This document shows, one piece after another, positions 1-9,392 of a stretch of 64,000 nt of DNA (within the stretch, counting starts at the first letter, position 1; every line of letters begins with the position of its first letter). Source of the stretch: Pseudoxanthomonas sp. JBR18 (GTDB taxonomy: Bacteria; Pseudomonadota; Gammaproteobacteria; Xanthomonadales; Xanthomonadaceae). The notes beneath the pieces are model-generated. The model had not been told where the DNA came from, ran no database searches, and saw only the letters and a program-made list of their open reading frames with translations. The position numbers and the translations under genes are program-made. The stretch covers positions 1,159,001 through 1,223,000 of the forward strand of contig NZ_CP116339.1 in the NCBI RefSeq assembly GCF_028198165.1. Reading direction: 5' to 3'.

Positions 1-1704
1 CTCAATGGCGATGGCATCGCGAATGTCTATAACGGGACCACTTACGCCAACGACGGCGCCTACGGCATCTACGACATGATCTCGCGCCCCGGCGCCAGCT
101 CGCAGACCAACTACATCACCCTGGATGCCGACTGGCAGGCCACCGATGCGCTGGGCTTCAAGTTCCAGGCCGGCACCAGCGAGGGCATCGGCAAGAGCCC
201 CACCCAGAACGTGATTGAAACCGGTACCCAGTACGGCTCGGGCGCCAGCTGGGCGATGAACGGCATTGGCAACGTGATCGACTGGTCGATGGGTGATGAC
301 TACGGCAATCCCGCCTCGTCCATCCCGTCGGCCGGCTGGATCTTTGGCGGCCAGGACATCGAGGTCAAGGACAAAGAGGACTGGTTCTCGGCCGATGGTG
401 AGTACGCCTGGACCGAGGGGACGCTGGCCTCGCTGGACTTTGGCGTGCGCTACACCGACCACGATCGTCACAACGACTATGAGATCGCCCAAGGCCCGAA
501 TTGGTCCAGCAACTGGACCGACCCCTCGGCTTATCCAACCAGCACCGGACAATATCCCGGCGACTTCGGCAACGATCTTGGCGGGAACACCCCGTCGGGC
601 ATCTGGTACTACACGCCCGAGCAGTTGGCCGCGCTTAATGCCGAGTTTGCCAACCGCAACTATCCCGAGCGCTTCTACTTCTCCGACGTATACGGGGTGA
701 AGGAGAAGAACGCCGCGGCCTACATCCAAGCCAATTTCCAGAGTGATCGCTGGAGCGGCAACATCGGTGTGCGCTACGTGCACACCAGCGGCGACATCCG
801 CTACAACCAGGCCCTGGCGTTGAATTCCGGCCTGCCCGGCGCGGTCGTGGGCTCGGCCTTCGGTGACTACCTGCCGGTCAAGGTGAAGAACAACTACGGC
901 AAGTTCCTGCCCAGTGCCAATATCAAGTTCGACCTGACCGACGACCTGGTCCTGCGCGGCGCCGCCTCGCAGACCCTGACCCGGCCGGACTACTCGGCGC
1001 TGGCCGGCTCGCTGTCGCTGGACGACCTGACCCACACCGGCAGTGGCGGCAACCCCGAACTCAAGCCGCTGGTGTCCAGCAATGCAGATGTCTCGCTGGA
1101 GTGGTACTTCATGCCGCGTGGTCTGCTGGCTGCCAGCGCGTTTTATATGAAAATGAAGGACTATGTGGACGTGGGCGGCTCCACGGTCATCCAGTACAAG
1201 GACCAGCAGGCCAGCTTCGATCAGGGTACCGACGTGTACTCGAACTACACCGTCACCGTGCCGGTCAACACCGACGCGACGGTCAAGGGCATCGAGCTGA
1301 CCTACCAGCAGCCGATCGGCGAGTGGTTCGGCGTCAACGCCAACTACACCTATACCGATGGCGACACCGATACAGAAACGCCGATGTTCGGCACCTCGAA
1401 GAACACCTACAACATCGCCGGGTACTTCGAGAACGATGCCTTCAGCGCCCGCGTGTCCTACAGCTACCGTGACAAGTTCTACGCCGGCGCCAGCCGCGCC
1501 ACGCCGTTCTATCAGGATGACTTCGGCGTGCTGTCTGCTTCGCTGGGATACAAGATCAACGACCATCTGTCCGTGTCGCTGGACGGACTGAACCTCAACA
1601 ACCCCAAGTACAAGTATTACACCGACACCTCGGCCGGCTTCCTGCCGTATTCGATCTACTCTAACGGTCGCCAGTACTACCTCAACCTGCGCGCGAAGTT
1701 CTGA
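1..1704 (+). CDS. TonB-dependent receptor, C-terminal part (5' end outside window)
   Basis: Outer-membrane beta-barrel receptor that imports a ligand using TonB energy. The frame is open from base 1 and gives 567 residues, so the plug domain and signal peptide lie upstream of the window. What is visible is barrel: alternating aromatic/polar strands, the segment SGNIGVRYVHTSGDIRY, and a C-terminus ending in phenylalanine (YYLNLRAKF), the usual outer-membrane insertion signal. The style matches the large Xanthomonas/Caulobacter receptor family. A strong terminator follows at once. The downstream hexosaminidase, NamZ-like and SIS genes suggest an amino-sugar or muropeptide/chitin fragment ligand; that is inference from context. 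Confidence 0.9.
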   Translation, partial: LNGDGIANVYNGTTYANDGAYGIYDMISRPGASSQTNYITLDADWQATDALGFKFQAGTSEGIGKSPTQNVIETGTQYGSGASWAMNGIGNVIDWSMGDDYGNPASSIPSAGWIFGGQDIEVKDKEDWFSADGEYAWTEGTLASLDFGVRYTDHDRHNDYEIAQGPNWSSNWTDPSAYPTSTGQYPGDFGNDLGGNTPSGIWYYTPEQLAALNAEFANRNYPERFYFSDVYGVKEKNAAAYIQANFQSDRWSGNIGVRYVHTSGDIRYNQALALNSGLPGAVVGSAFGDYLPVKVKNNYGKFLPSANIKFDLTDDLVLRGAASQTLTRPDYSALAGSLSLDDLTHTGSGGNPELKPLVSSNADVSLEWYFMPRGLLAASAFYMKMKDYVDVGGSTVIQYKDQQASFDQGTDVYSNYTVTVPVNTDATVKGIELTYQQPIGEWFGVNANYTYTDGDTDTETPMFGTSKNTYNIAGYFENDAFSARVSYSYRDKFYAGASRATPFYQDDFGVLSASLGYKINDHLSVSLDGLNLNNPKYKYYTDTSAGFLPYSIYSNGRQYYLNLRAKF

Positions 1705-1733
1705 TCGGCGCCAACTTGTTGCATGCTTGCCCC

Positions 1734-1772
1734 CAGGCGGGCCCGGACTTGTCCGGGCCCGCCTGCGTTTTT
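1734..1772 (+). terminator. Rho-independent terminator of the TonB receptor gene
   Basis: A perfect 15-bp inverted repeat (1734-1748 with 1751-1765, almost all G/C) is followed by CGTTTTT. It lies 30 bases after the receptor stop codon, so the receptor is transcriptionally separated from the hexosaminidase gene. Confidence 0.85.
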
Positions 1773-1829
1773 GCCACGACCGGCACCGCCCCCCCGGCGA
1801 TACCGGTCCCCGCTTTCAAAGGTGCCTTC

Positions 1830-4124
1830 ATGCCACTGCCGTCCCCACTCCGCCCCGCCCTGCGCATCGCGCTGGCCTGCCTGGCCCTGCTGTGCGCGGG
1901 CGCCATCGCCGCGCCACTGCCGCTGATTCCCGCACCGCGCAGCGCGACCCCGGGCCAGGGACAGTTCGTCCTCAAGTCGGGGATGACAGTGACCGCGCAA
2001 GGCGAGGAAGCCCTGACCACCGCGACCCAGTTCATCGACCTGCTGCGCAGCACCGGCGGACCGGCGCTGAGGCTGGCCGACACCGGCGAGCAGGCGGCGG
2101 TGCGATTCGTCCTGGATCCGACCACCGGCGGCGCCGAGGGCTACACCTTGCATGTCGGCCAGGACGGCGTGCGCATCCAGGGCGCGACCTCGGCTGGCCT
2201 GTTCCACGGTGCCGTGAGCCTATGGCAGCTGCTGCCGGTCGGCGGTGGCCAGGGCGCGCCGGCAGCACTGGACGCGGTGGACATCACCGACAGCCCGCGC
2301 CTGGCCTGGCGCGGGGTGATGCTCGACTCGGTGCGCCACTTCCAGAGCGTGGAGGAGATCGAACGCCTGCTCGACGCGATGGCCGTGCACAAGCTCAATG
2401 TCTTCCACTGGCATCTGACCGATGACCAGGGTTGGCGCATCCAGATCGACCAGTACCCGCGCCTGACCAGCGTGGGCGCCTGCCGCGTGCCCTTTGGCGA
2501 TGCCGGCATCGGCGCGGACGGACAGCCGATCCAGGAGTGCGCCTTCTATACCAAGGACCAGATCCGCGCGGTGGTGCGCTACGCGGCCGAACGCCACATC
2601 ACCGTGGTGCCGGAGATCGACATCCCCGGGCACGCGACCGCGGCCATCGACGCCTACCCCGACCTGGGCGTGGACCGGCCGCAACTGAAGGTCTCCAGCT
2701 GGGGCGGCGTGCACACCAACCTGTTCAACGCCGACGAGGCGACCATGCAGTTCCTGGAGAACGTGCTGGGCGAAGTGATTCCCCTGTTCCCCGGGCCGTT
2801 CTTCCACATCGGCGGCGACGAAGCAGTCAAGGACAGCTGGAAGGCGTCCAAGCACATGCAGGCGCGGATCAAGCAACTCGGCCTGAAGAACGAGGAAGCG
2901 TTGCAGGGCTGGATGATCGACCGCCTGGGCACCTACCTGGCTGCGCACGGCAAGCGCCTGATCGGCTGGGACGAGATCCTCGAAGGCGGCAAGCTGCCGG
3001 CCAACGCGGCGGTGATGTCCTGGCGCGGGACAGAAGGCGGCATCGAGGCCGCGCGCAAGGGCCACGACGTGGTGATGACCCCGGTCTCCCCGCTGTACAT
3101 GGACTACCTGCAGACCGCCTCGCCCGATGAGCCGCCGGGCCGTCCCACCCTGAATCCGCTGCAGAAGGTGTACGCATTCGATCCGGTGCCGGCGGTGCTC
3201 GATGCGCAGCAGAAGCAACACATCATCGGCGTACAGGCCAACGTGTGGACCGAGCACATGCAGTCCTTCGACCGGGTCGAACACGCGCTGTTCCCGCGCG
3301 CGGCGGCCCTGGCCGAGATCGGCTGGTCGCCCCAGGCCAGCCGTGATCTGGACAGCTTCAAGGCCCGCCTGCCCAACCTGCTGGCGCACTACCGCGCCCT
3401 GCACCTGGGCTACGCACGCACGCCGTTCCAGGTGCTGTACGACACACAGGCCGACGCCAGCGGCCAGCACGCCACCGTGCGCCTGTCCGATCCCCTGGAC
3501 TATTCGGACATCCGCTACACGCTCGACGGCAGTGCGCCCAAGGCGGACTCGCCCCGTTATCGGGATCCGCTGCAGCTGGACGTGCCGAGCACGCTCAAGT
3601 CGGCGGCCTTCTTCAACGGCAAGGCGCTGGCGCCGGCCACGGCCCTGAGCCTGACCGCGCAGGGGCTGCGCACGCGCAGCGACGAGCAGTTGGCCATGTG
3701 CACCGGCGCGCTGACCCTGCGCCTGGAAGACGACGGCCCGCGCGAGGGGCCGCGGGCGATCTTCAACGTGGACATCTTCAATCCCTGCTGGGAGTGGAAG
3801 CAGGCGCACCTGGACGGCATTGGGGCCATCAAGGTCCGGGCCGGACGCATGCCGTACTACTTCTACCTGGCCCACGACGAGCCCAAGCGCACGTTCAAGC
3901 CGGCCAAGAGCGCTTACGGCGAACTGGAGATCCACGACGGCTGCGCCGGCCCGCTGCTGGCCACCGTGCCGCTGCCGGAGGCGCCGGGCATCGACGGCTT
4001 CGTGACCTTGCAGGCGCCGCTGCAGCAGGCGCCTTCCACCTCGGACCTGTGCGTATTCTTCACCGGCGATACGCGCCCGGACATGTGGGTCCTGGATCGC
4101 ATGACCCTGGTGCCCGGCCCCTAG
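1830..4124 (+). CDS. Beta-N-acetylhexosaminidase, GH20 family
   Basis: Secreted or periplasmic exo-glycosidase removing terminal GlcNAc/GalNAc. The 764-residue protein starts with a Sec signal peptide (hydrophobic LRIALACLALLCAGAIAA), followed by a GH20b-type N-domain and the GH20 barrel. FHWHLTDDQGW is the family substrate-binding motif, and the catalytic Asp-Glu pair is in HIGGDEA (about D330-E331). A chitobiase-type C-terminal domain and a further C-terminal domain of unknown role follow. The ATG at 1830 was chosen over an upstream in-frame start at 1716, because translation from 1716 would run through the terminator hairpin and bury the signal peptide. GH20 enzymes use substrate-assisted catalysis. 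Context (receptor, NamZ-like, MurQ-like) points to peptidoglycan or chitin sugar salvage. Confidence 0.92.
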   Translation: MPLPSPLRPALRIALACLALLCAGAIAAPLPLIPAPRSATPGQGQFVLKSGMTVTAQGEEALTTATQFIDLLRSTGGPALRLADTGEQAAVRFVLDPTTGGAEGYTLHVGQDGVRIQGATSAGLFHGAVSLWQLLPVGGGQGAPAALDAVDITDSPRLAWRGVMLDSVRHFQSVEEIERLLDAMAVHKLNVFHWHLTDDQGWRIQIDQYPRLTSVGACRVPFGDAGIGADGQPIQECAFYTKDQIRAVVRYAAERHITVVPEIDIPGHATAAIDAYPDLGVDRPQLKVSSWGGVHTNLFNADEATMQFLENVLGEVIPLFPGPFFHIGGDEAVKDSWKASKHMQARIKQLGLKNEEALQGWMIDRLGTYLAAHGKRLIGWDEILEGGKLPANAAVMSWRGTEGGIEAARKGHDVVMTPVSPLYMDYLQTASPDEPPGRPTLNPLQKVYAFDPVPAVLDAQQKQHIIGVQANVWTEHMQSFDRVEHALFPRAAALAEIGWSPQASRDLDSFKARLPNLLAHYRALHLGYARTPFQVLYDTQADASGQHATVRLSDPLDYSDIRYTLDGSAPKADSPRYRDPLQLDVPSTLKSAAFFNGKALAPATALSLTAQGLRTRSDEQLAMCTGALTLRLEDDGPREGPRAIFNVDIFNPCWEWKQAHLDGIGAIKVRAGRMPYYFYLAHDEPKRTFKPAKSAYGELEIHDGCAGPLLATVPLPEAPGIDGFVTLQAPLQQAPSTSDLCVFFTGDTRPDMWVLDRMTLVPGP

Positions 4125-4169
4125 CGCTGCGCCGTGACCGTCCCGGTGCGGGTCGCGCGCGCCGGGATT

Positions 4170-5429
4170 TCAGTACAGCAGGTAGCGCGCCCGCAGCGCC
4201 TTGAAGCGGGCCAGATCGGGCTGCCAGCGGTCCTGGAGGGCCTGCAGGTCTTCGCCCTCGGCGATGGCCGGCCGCAACCAGTCGTTGCCGATCAGTTTGT
4301 CGAAGAACGGCGGCGTCCCCGGCAAAAACTGAAACTGCGCCGGATACAGGTCGTGCAACGCCTTGATCACGGCCACCCCGGTGAGCACCGGCCTGAAGGC
4401 CTGCGCATCGGTCACGTGCAGCTGCACACCGGCACAGGCCTGGCCCTGGAACTTGGAAAAGGTCGGCGTGAACCACACCGGGCGGAAGCGCACGCCCGGC
4501 AGCTGCAGCGCCTCCAGCGCGCGTGCCAGCGTGGGTGCATCGACGAAGGGCGCGCCCAGCATCTCGAACGGCAATGTGGTGCCGCGTCCTTCGGAGACAT
4601 TCGTGCCTTCCAGCAGTCCGGTCCCGGGGTAGACGCGCGCGGTCGCCACAGTGGGCATGTTCGGTGACGGCGGCACCCAGGCCAGCGTGGCCGGGAACCC
4701 ATCGCCGCGCTGCCAGCCGCGCATCTTCACCACGTGCAGGTCTGCGCCGATCCCGAAGCCCTCGTTGAACAGCCGTGCCAGCTCGCCGATGGTCATGCCG
4801 TGACGCACCGGAACGGCGTACATGCCCACGAACGATGCCACCTGTGGCATCAGCACCGGGCCTTCGACCGCCTCGCCGCCCAGCGGGTTGGGCCGGTCGG
4901 TCACCACCACCGGGATGCCCGCGCGCCTGGCCGCGATCAGCAGATGCGCAAGCGTCCAAGGATAGGTATACCAGCGCGTGCCCACGTCCTGGATGTCATA
5001 GACCAGCACGTCGATGCCGGAGAGCATCTGCGGCGAGGGCTCGCGGTGGTCGCCGTACAGGCTGTAGACCGGCAGGCCGGTGGCGGCATCGCGGCGGCTG
5101 TCGACGTGTTCGCCGGCCTGTGCATCGCCGCGCACGCCGTGCTCGGGCCCGAACAGCGCCACCAGTTTGAAGTCGGTGCGCGCGGCGAAGCGGTCGATGT
5201 CGCTGCGCAGTTGCCCATCGACGCCGGTGGCGTTGGTCACCAGCCCCACGCGCTTGCCACGCAGCAGCGCCGGATCGTCCAGCAGCACGTCCACGCCCAG
5301 TCGAAAGTCCGCCTCACCCGCGGCGGATCCCAGCCCGGCCGCCCGCCCGGGTAGCGACAGGACAGCGCACAGCATCGCCAGACACCAGCACGACAAGCGA
5401 GTGGACAAGCGTGACGGCAACCAGGACAT
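4170..5429 (-). CDS. DUF1343 protein, NamZ-type exo-beta-N-acetylmuramidase (GH171)
   Basis: The 419-residue protein has a Sec signal peptide (LSCWCLAMLCAVLSLPGRAAG) and the whole DUF1343 domain: FRLGVDVLL, GLVTNATGVD, LFGPEHGVRG, VYDIQDVGTRWYTY, VTDRPNPLGG, VPPSPNMPT and EGTNVSEGRGT. Characterised members (NamZ of Bacillus and Tannerella) release MurNAc from the non-reducing end of peptidoglycan chains. Start at 5429 follows a GGGAG ribosome site. It is divergent from the SIS/MurQ-like gene, with 165 bp of shared promoter region between them, and converges with the hexosaminidase gene. Together the three suggest stepwise removal of GlcNAc and MurNAc in the periplasm followed by sugar processing. 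Confidence 0.85.
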   Translation of the reverse strand: MSWLPSRLSTRLSCWCLAMLCAVLSLPGRAAGLGSAAGEADFRLGVDVLLDDPALLRGKRVGLVTNATGVDGQLRSDIDRFAARTDFKLVALFGPEHGVRGDAQAGEHVDSRRDAATGLPVYSLYGDHREPSPQMLSGIDVLVYDIQDVGTRWYTYPWTLAHLLIAARRAGIPVVVTDRPNPLGGEAVEGPVLMPQVASFVGMYAVPVRHGMTIGELARLFNEGFGIGADLHVVKMRGWQRGDGFPATLAWVPPSPNMPTVATARVYPGTGLLEGTNVSEGRGTTLPFEMLGAPFVDAPTLARALEALQLPGVRFRPVWFTPTFSKFQGQACAGVQLHVTDAQAFRPVLTGVAVIKALHDLYPAQFQFLPGTPPFFDKLIGNDWLRPAIAEGEDLQALQDRWQPDLARFKALRARYLLY

Positions 5430-5594
5430 GCAACGACTCCCTGCCCGCACTTGCGATCCATCGCACGCGGGCATCGTGCGAACGTCGGCCGCGGTCATGC
5501 CGATGCGGCAGCTGCGTGTTATATCGTGGTGACCCACGTTGGAACATGTCCGCTGCGCCAGCTTCGGCGCCATGCCTTGCGAGGGTCTGTCCTG

Positions 5595-7667
5595 ATGGTT
5601 CTGCGCGTATTTTCGTCCATGGCTCTTGTCGCCTGCCTGTCCACCAGCATGCTGCCGCTCGTCGCGCACGCCGATGACCGCCTGGGCATCACGCCCTCGG
5701 CGCAGTCCATCGACTATGTCCAGCACAGGCAGCAGTTCCAGCTGCACACGCTGCTGACCGAACAGCGCCATCCGCGCACGATGGACCTCAGTCAGGTCAT
5801 CGCCGAGGACACCACCGCCGGCCTGCGCGAACTGCTTTCGGTGGATCAGGACGTCACCGCCACGATGAACGCCGTGGCCATCGACCCGGCGCGCCTGGGC
5901 CAGCTGCAGGCCGCGTCGGGTGCGGTGCAACAGGCGCTGCGCGAGGGGCATCGGATCTATTTCTACGGCACCGGCTCGACCGGGCGCCTGGCCGAAACGC
6001 TGGAAAGCGGCCTGTGGCGTCCGTTCTGGAAACGCGTGGCCAACGAGCATCCTGATCTGTGGAAAACCATCAGCGCCAAGTACCCTGGCCTCGACGCGCG
6101 CGTGCGCGGCGAGATCACCGGCGGCGATCGCGCGCTGATCTCCTCGCTGGAAGGCTTCGAGGACCTGCAGCTCATCGGCAGACTGCAGCTGCAGGACAAC
6201 CACATCGCGCCGCAGGATGTGGTCTTCGCGGTGACCGAAGGCGGCGAGACCTCGGCGGTGATCGGCACCGCGCTGGCCGCGGCCGCACAGCCCGGCCGCG
6301 CGCAGGGCCGCACTTGGTTCGTCTATAACAACCCGAACACCGTGCTGCGCCCGTTCGAGCGCAGCCGCGCGGTCCTGGACGATGCGCGCATCGGCAAGAT
6401 CGAGCTGGCCACCGGCCCACAGGCCATCACCGGCTCGACCCGCATGCAGGCCACCACCACCAGCCTCTACGCGCTGGGCGCGGTGATGGAAGACGCGGTC
6501 CAGCGACTGCTCGCGCCCATCCTCACGCCGGCCCAGCTCGCCTCGCTGGGCTTCGATCCGGGCACCACGTTGGCCGAGCGCCTGCGTACCTTTTCCAGCC
6601 TGCAACGCATCGCCGCGGCGGCCGCGCCGCAGCTATCGGCCTGGACCGACCTGGAGGCCAGCACCTACCGCGACGGCCACCACGCCACCTACCTGGCCCA
6701 GCGCGCGCTGATGGCGGTGTTCGTGGATGTGACCGAACGCGCGCCGACCTTTCGCCTGGCGCCGCTGGACCGCCGCGATGCCGATCCGCGCCGATCCTGG
6801 ATCCAGGTCTGGGCGCCGGTGGACGACCCGCGGGCAGCCTGGGACGCACTGCTGCACCGGCCCTTCCACGGGCTGGACCCGGCGCTGTATTCGGGACCAT
6901 TCCAACACGACATCGACGATGCCTATCTGCGCGGCGCGGCGCTGCACAGCCTGGCCTCGGCCGGCGCCGACGAGCAGGCGCTGTACGACCTGTCGGTCTC
7001 GGCACACAACCTGGACCACGCCGGGCCGCAGGCCGGTGACCTGGGTGCGCTGGTGCTGCTGGGGCACGAGGCGGTCTCGCCCGTCGGCCGCCGCTGGCTG
7101 GAGCAGGTCGCGACGGCCAAGGCGCACCAGGTCGTGTTCTCGGTCTCCGACCAGCCGCTGGACCGCTCGGTACACGCGTCCGCGCCGCAGGCCACCGTGG
7201 TCGCGGTCACCGTGCCGCAGCGCGATCCGTTCGCCCTCAATCAGACCATCGTGCTGAAGATGCTGCTCAACGCCCACTCCACCGGGGTGATGGCCAAGCT
7301 CGGGCGCGTGGTCGGCAACACCATGACCGCGGTGCAGCCAGGCAACCTCAAGCTCTATGGACGCGCGACCTACCTGATCCAGTCGCTGGTCAACGGCGCG
7401 CTGGACAGCCCGGCCTGGCGCCAGACGCACGGCACCACCGCGCCGCTGACCTACGCCGAGGCCAATGCGGTGATGTTCGCAGCCATCGACCAGCGCCAGC
7501 ACCTGGCCGCAGCCACCGACATCCCGGAAGTGGAATTGTCCATCGTCGCGGTGCTGCAGGCCCTGGCTGCCGGCAAGCCGGTGGACTGGGCACAGGCCGC
7601 CACCACCCTGCAGCACGAACGCCTGGGCACCTACATGGCGCCCTACACCGCCGCCACCGCGCGCTAG
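5595..7667 (+). CDS. Large SIS-domain protein related to MurQ / glucokinase regulatory protein, with signal peptide
   Basis: The 690-residue protein contains MurQ-like blocks: LLTEQRHPRTMDL (MurQ LTEQRNP.S.DL), HRIYFYGTGSTGRLAE (sugar-phosphate-binding loop), TGSTRMQATT (MurQ TGSTRMKAGT) and, near the C-terminus, NAHSTGVMAKLGRVVGNTM (MurQ MLSTGAMIRLGKVYGN). MurQ, a cytoplasmic N-acetylmuramic acid 6-phosphate etherase, is about 300 residues; this protein is more than twice that, as in eukaryotic GKRP, which has two SIS domains. It begins with a convincing signal peptide (VLRVFSSMALVACLSTSMLPLVAHA), odd for a phosphosugar enzyme. The ATG at 5595 has GAGGGT 8 bases upstream. It could be an etherase, an isomerase or a sugar-binding regulator; the reaction is unknown. 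Confidence 0.75.
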   Translation: MVLRVFSSMALVACLSTSMLPLVAHADDRLGITPSAQSIDYVQHRQQFQLHTLLTEQRHPRTMDLSQVIAEDTTAGLRELLSVDQDVTATMNAVAIDPARLGQLQAASGAVQQALREGHRIYFYGTGSTGRLAETLESGLWRPFWKRVANEHPDLWKTISAKYPGLDARVRGEITGGDRALISSLEGFEDLQLIGRLQLQDNHIAPQDVVFAVTEGGETSAVIGTALAAAAQPGRAQGRTWFVYNNPNTVLRPFERSRAVLDDARIGKIELATGPQAITGSTRMQATTTSLYALGAVMEDAVQRLLAPILTPAQLASLGFDPGTTLAERLRTFSSLQRIAAAAAPQLSAWTDLEASTYRDGHHATYLAQRALMAVFVDVTERAPTFRLAPLDRRDADPRRSWIQVWAPVDDPRAAWDALLHRPFHGLDPALYSGPFQHDIDDAYLRGAALHSLASAGADEQALYDLSVSAHNLDHAGPQAGDLGALVLLGHEAVSPVGRRWLEQVATAKAHQVVFSVSDQPLDRSVHASAPQATVVAVTVPQRDPFALNQTIVLKMLLNAHSTGVMAKLGRVVGNTMTAVQPGNLKLYGRATYLIQSLVNGALDSPAWRQTHGTTAPLTYAEANAVMFAAIDQRQHLAAATDIPEVELSIVAVLQALAAGKPVDWAQAATTLQHERLGTYMAPYTAATAR

Positions 7668-8071
7668 GCGCGGCGCGGGAACAGCTTCAGCAGCAGGTCG
7701 CGGGCGGGGGTCAGGGCCACGCACAGGCCCAGCAGGACGCCCGCGGCATCGGCCAGGGCGTCGGTCGGATCCGGGGTGCGGTCGGCGGTGAACCAGCCCT
7801 GCATGAATTCGATCAGCACCCCCAGGATCACCAGCCACGCCGCCGCGCGCCACAGCGCCCGGCGCGTGGCGAACAGCTGCACCGCGCACACCGACAGGAC
7901 GAAGAACGCCGTGGCGTGCTCCACCTTGTCCCAGCCCAGCGGGACTTCGGGGATGTCCTTGCCGGGCAGCAGGCACACGGTCACCACCACGGCCATCGCC
8001 ACGCCCCACAACACCAGCCAGAAACCGGGCCAGCGCAGCGGCTTCACGGCACCGCCGCTCAAAGGCGCCAT
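7664..8071 (-). CDS. VanZ-like family membrane protein
   Basis: Small inner-membrane protein of about 135 residues with four predicted helices. It has the VanZ-like pattern: a first helix ending near LLPGKDIPE, then GWDKVEHATAFFVLS, then LGVLIEFMQGWFTADRTPDPTDALADAAGVLLG. VanZ is linked to teicoplanin resistance in Gram-positives, but Gram-negative homologues have no settled function. Its start overlaps the end of the methyltransferase gene by 13 bases, so the two are probably co-transcribed and translationally coupled. A GTG start (VKPLRW) eight codons further in is possible. Confidence 0.7.
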   Translation of the reverse strand: MAPLSGGAVKPLRWPGFWLVLWGVAMAVVVTVCLLPGKDIPEVPLGWDKVEHATAFFVLSVCAVQLFATRRALWRAAAWLVILGVLIEFMQGWFTADRTPDPTDALADAAGVLLGLCVALTPARDLLLKLFPRRA

Positions 8072-9240
8072 GTCAGATCTCCGGACAGGAAGGCGGCCTC
8101 GAAGTTGCAATCCCGCGCAAATCCCATGAACTGGAAGCGCTCGCCCATCTCGTTGGGCAGGGTGAGCTTCTTGAACTCGTTGCGCAGGCGCAACTTGCCG
8201 GCCTCGTCCATGCGCGCCTCGGCCTCGCCCAGGCGATCCATCAGCCCATTGCCGATCAGGAAGCCGGCCTGGGTGGCATAGCCCGACAGCTCGAAGCCTG
8301 CGCCGGTGCCGGCCTCGGCCAGCGCGGTGAAATCCACCGAGGCAGTGATGTCCTGCAGTCCGGGCCACCGATACACATCCGCGTGCATCCGATGCCGGTA
8401 GAAGGCGCGCGTAGTGCCGCCGTTGCGCTGTTCCAGGTAGTACTCCTTGCGCGGGTAACCGTAATCGCAGAACAGCATCGCGCCGGCCTGCAGGCCGCCG
8501 ATCACCGCCTGCACCCAGTACGGCAGCTGCGGCAGGAGTTCGGCGCGGTAGCCGTCCTCGAACAGGACATCGCGCGCACGCTCGACATGGCGCACGGCGG
8601 CGGCCAGCAGCGGATCGGCCGGGCGATCGGTGGCCACGAAGCACCCCTCCCCATCCAGGGCGACGTGCTCTTCGAACACTTCGCCCTCGCGCAGGGTGAA
8701 GCGTGGCGTGGGCAGCGCATCGATGACCTCGTTGGCGAACACCACGCCGTTCCAGGCCTCGTTGGGTGGTGTGTCCAGCCACTCCACGCAATCGAACACC
8801 GGCGGGATCAGGCGCCGGCCCAGGCGCTCGCGCTGGCGCTCACGCAGGTCCGCGCTGGGCTCCAGGATCCAGTACTTGGCGGGCATCGCGTCCAGCTGCA
8901 GCAGTCGCTTGAGCATCACCTCGGCAAAAGCCCCGCTACCGCCGCCGATCTCCAGGAAGCAGCATTCCGGACCCAGCTGCTGCAGGACCGGCGCTACGGC
9001 CTGGGACACCGCGCTGGCAAACAGCGGGCCCAGCTCCGGGGCGGTGACGAAATCACCCGCCTCGCCGAACTTCTCCGCACCGGCGCTGTAATACCCCAGC
9101 CCTGGCGTGTACAAGCAGCGCTCCATGAAGCGGGAGAACGGCACCGACCCGCCAGAGGCGTTGATTTCGCTACGGATCAGCGTGGCCAACCGGTCGCTGT
9201 GGGCCAGCGCGTCGGCATCGGGAAGAGGAAGATCGTTCAT
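8059..9240 (-). CDS. Class I SAM-dependent methyltransferase, MidA/NDUFAF7 family
   Basis: The 393-residue length fits the family. FLEIGGGSGAFAE is the SAM-binding glycine-rich motif, and the N-terminal SRFMERCLYTPGLGYYSAGAEKFGEAGDFVTAPELG and ANEVIDALP blocks are diagnostic for the MidA/COG1565 group. The mitochondrial homologue NDUFAF7 dimethylates an arginine of complex I subunit NDUFS2; bacterial substrates are mostly unknown. It is the first gene of a two-gene unit with the VanZ-like gene and is divergent from the Anbu peptidase gene. Confidence 0.85.
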   Translation of the reverse strand: MNDLPLPDADALAHSDRLATLIRSEINASGGSVPFSRFMERCLYTPGLGYYSAGAEKFGEAGDFVTAPELGPLFASAVSQAVAPVLQQLGPECCFLEIGGGSGAFAEVMLKRLLQLDAMPAKYWILEPSADLRERQRERLGRRLIPPVFDCVEWLDTPPNEAWNGVVFANEVIDALPTPRFTLREGEVFEEHVALDGEGCFVATDRPADPLLAAAVRHVERARDVLFEDGYRAELLPQLPYWVQAVIGGLQAGAMLFCDYGYPRKEYYLEQRNGGTTRAFYRHRMHADVYRWPGLQDITASVDFTALAEAGTGAGFELSGYATQAGFLIGNGLMDRLGEAEARMDEAGKLRLRNEFKKLTLPNEMGERFQFMGFARDCNFEAAFLSGDLTWRL

Positions 9241-9392
9241 GCAGGTGAGGGGGGCTTCTCAACAAAGAACGCCATGTTACGCGGCGCTGCCAGCTGCGTT
9301 GCGCGGATCGCGTGAATGCAGTCGGGCGATGGCCCTAGCCAGCACCGGATGCCTTCCCTATGATCCAAGGTGCACTTTTCCCCGGCTTTGAC

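Noticed and set aside
2220..3935. 571-codon minus-strand ORF inside the hexosaminidase gene, and similar long antisense frames elsewhere
   Set aside because: High GC content opens antisense frames. The translations are low in motif content, His/Arg/Gln rich, and lie opposite genes with clear family signatures.
5451..5594. Upstream in-frame extension of the MurQ-like gene
   Set aside because: It would overlap the divergent promoter region and bury the signal peptide; the ATG at 5595 has its own ribosome site.
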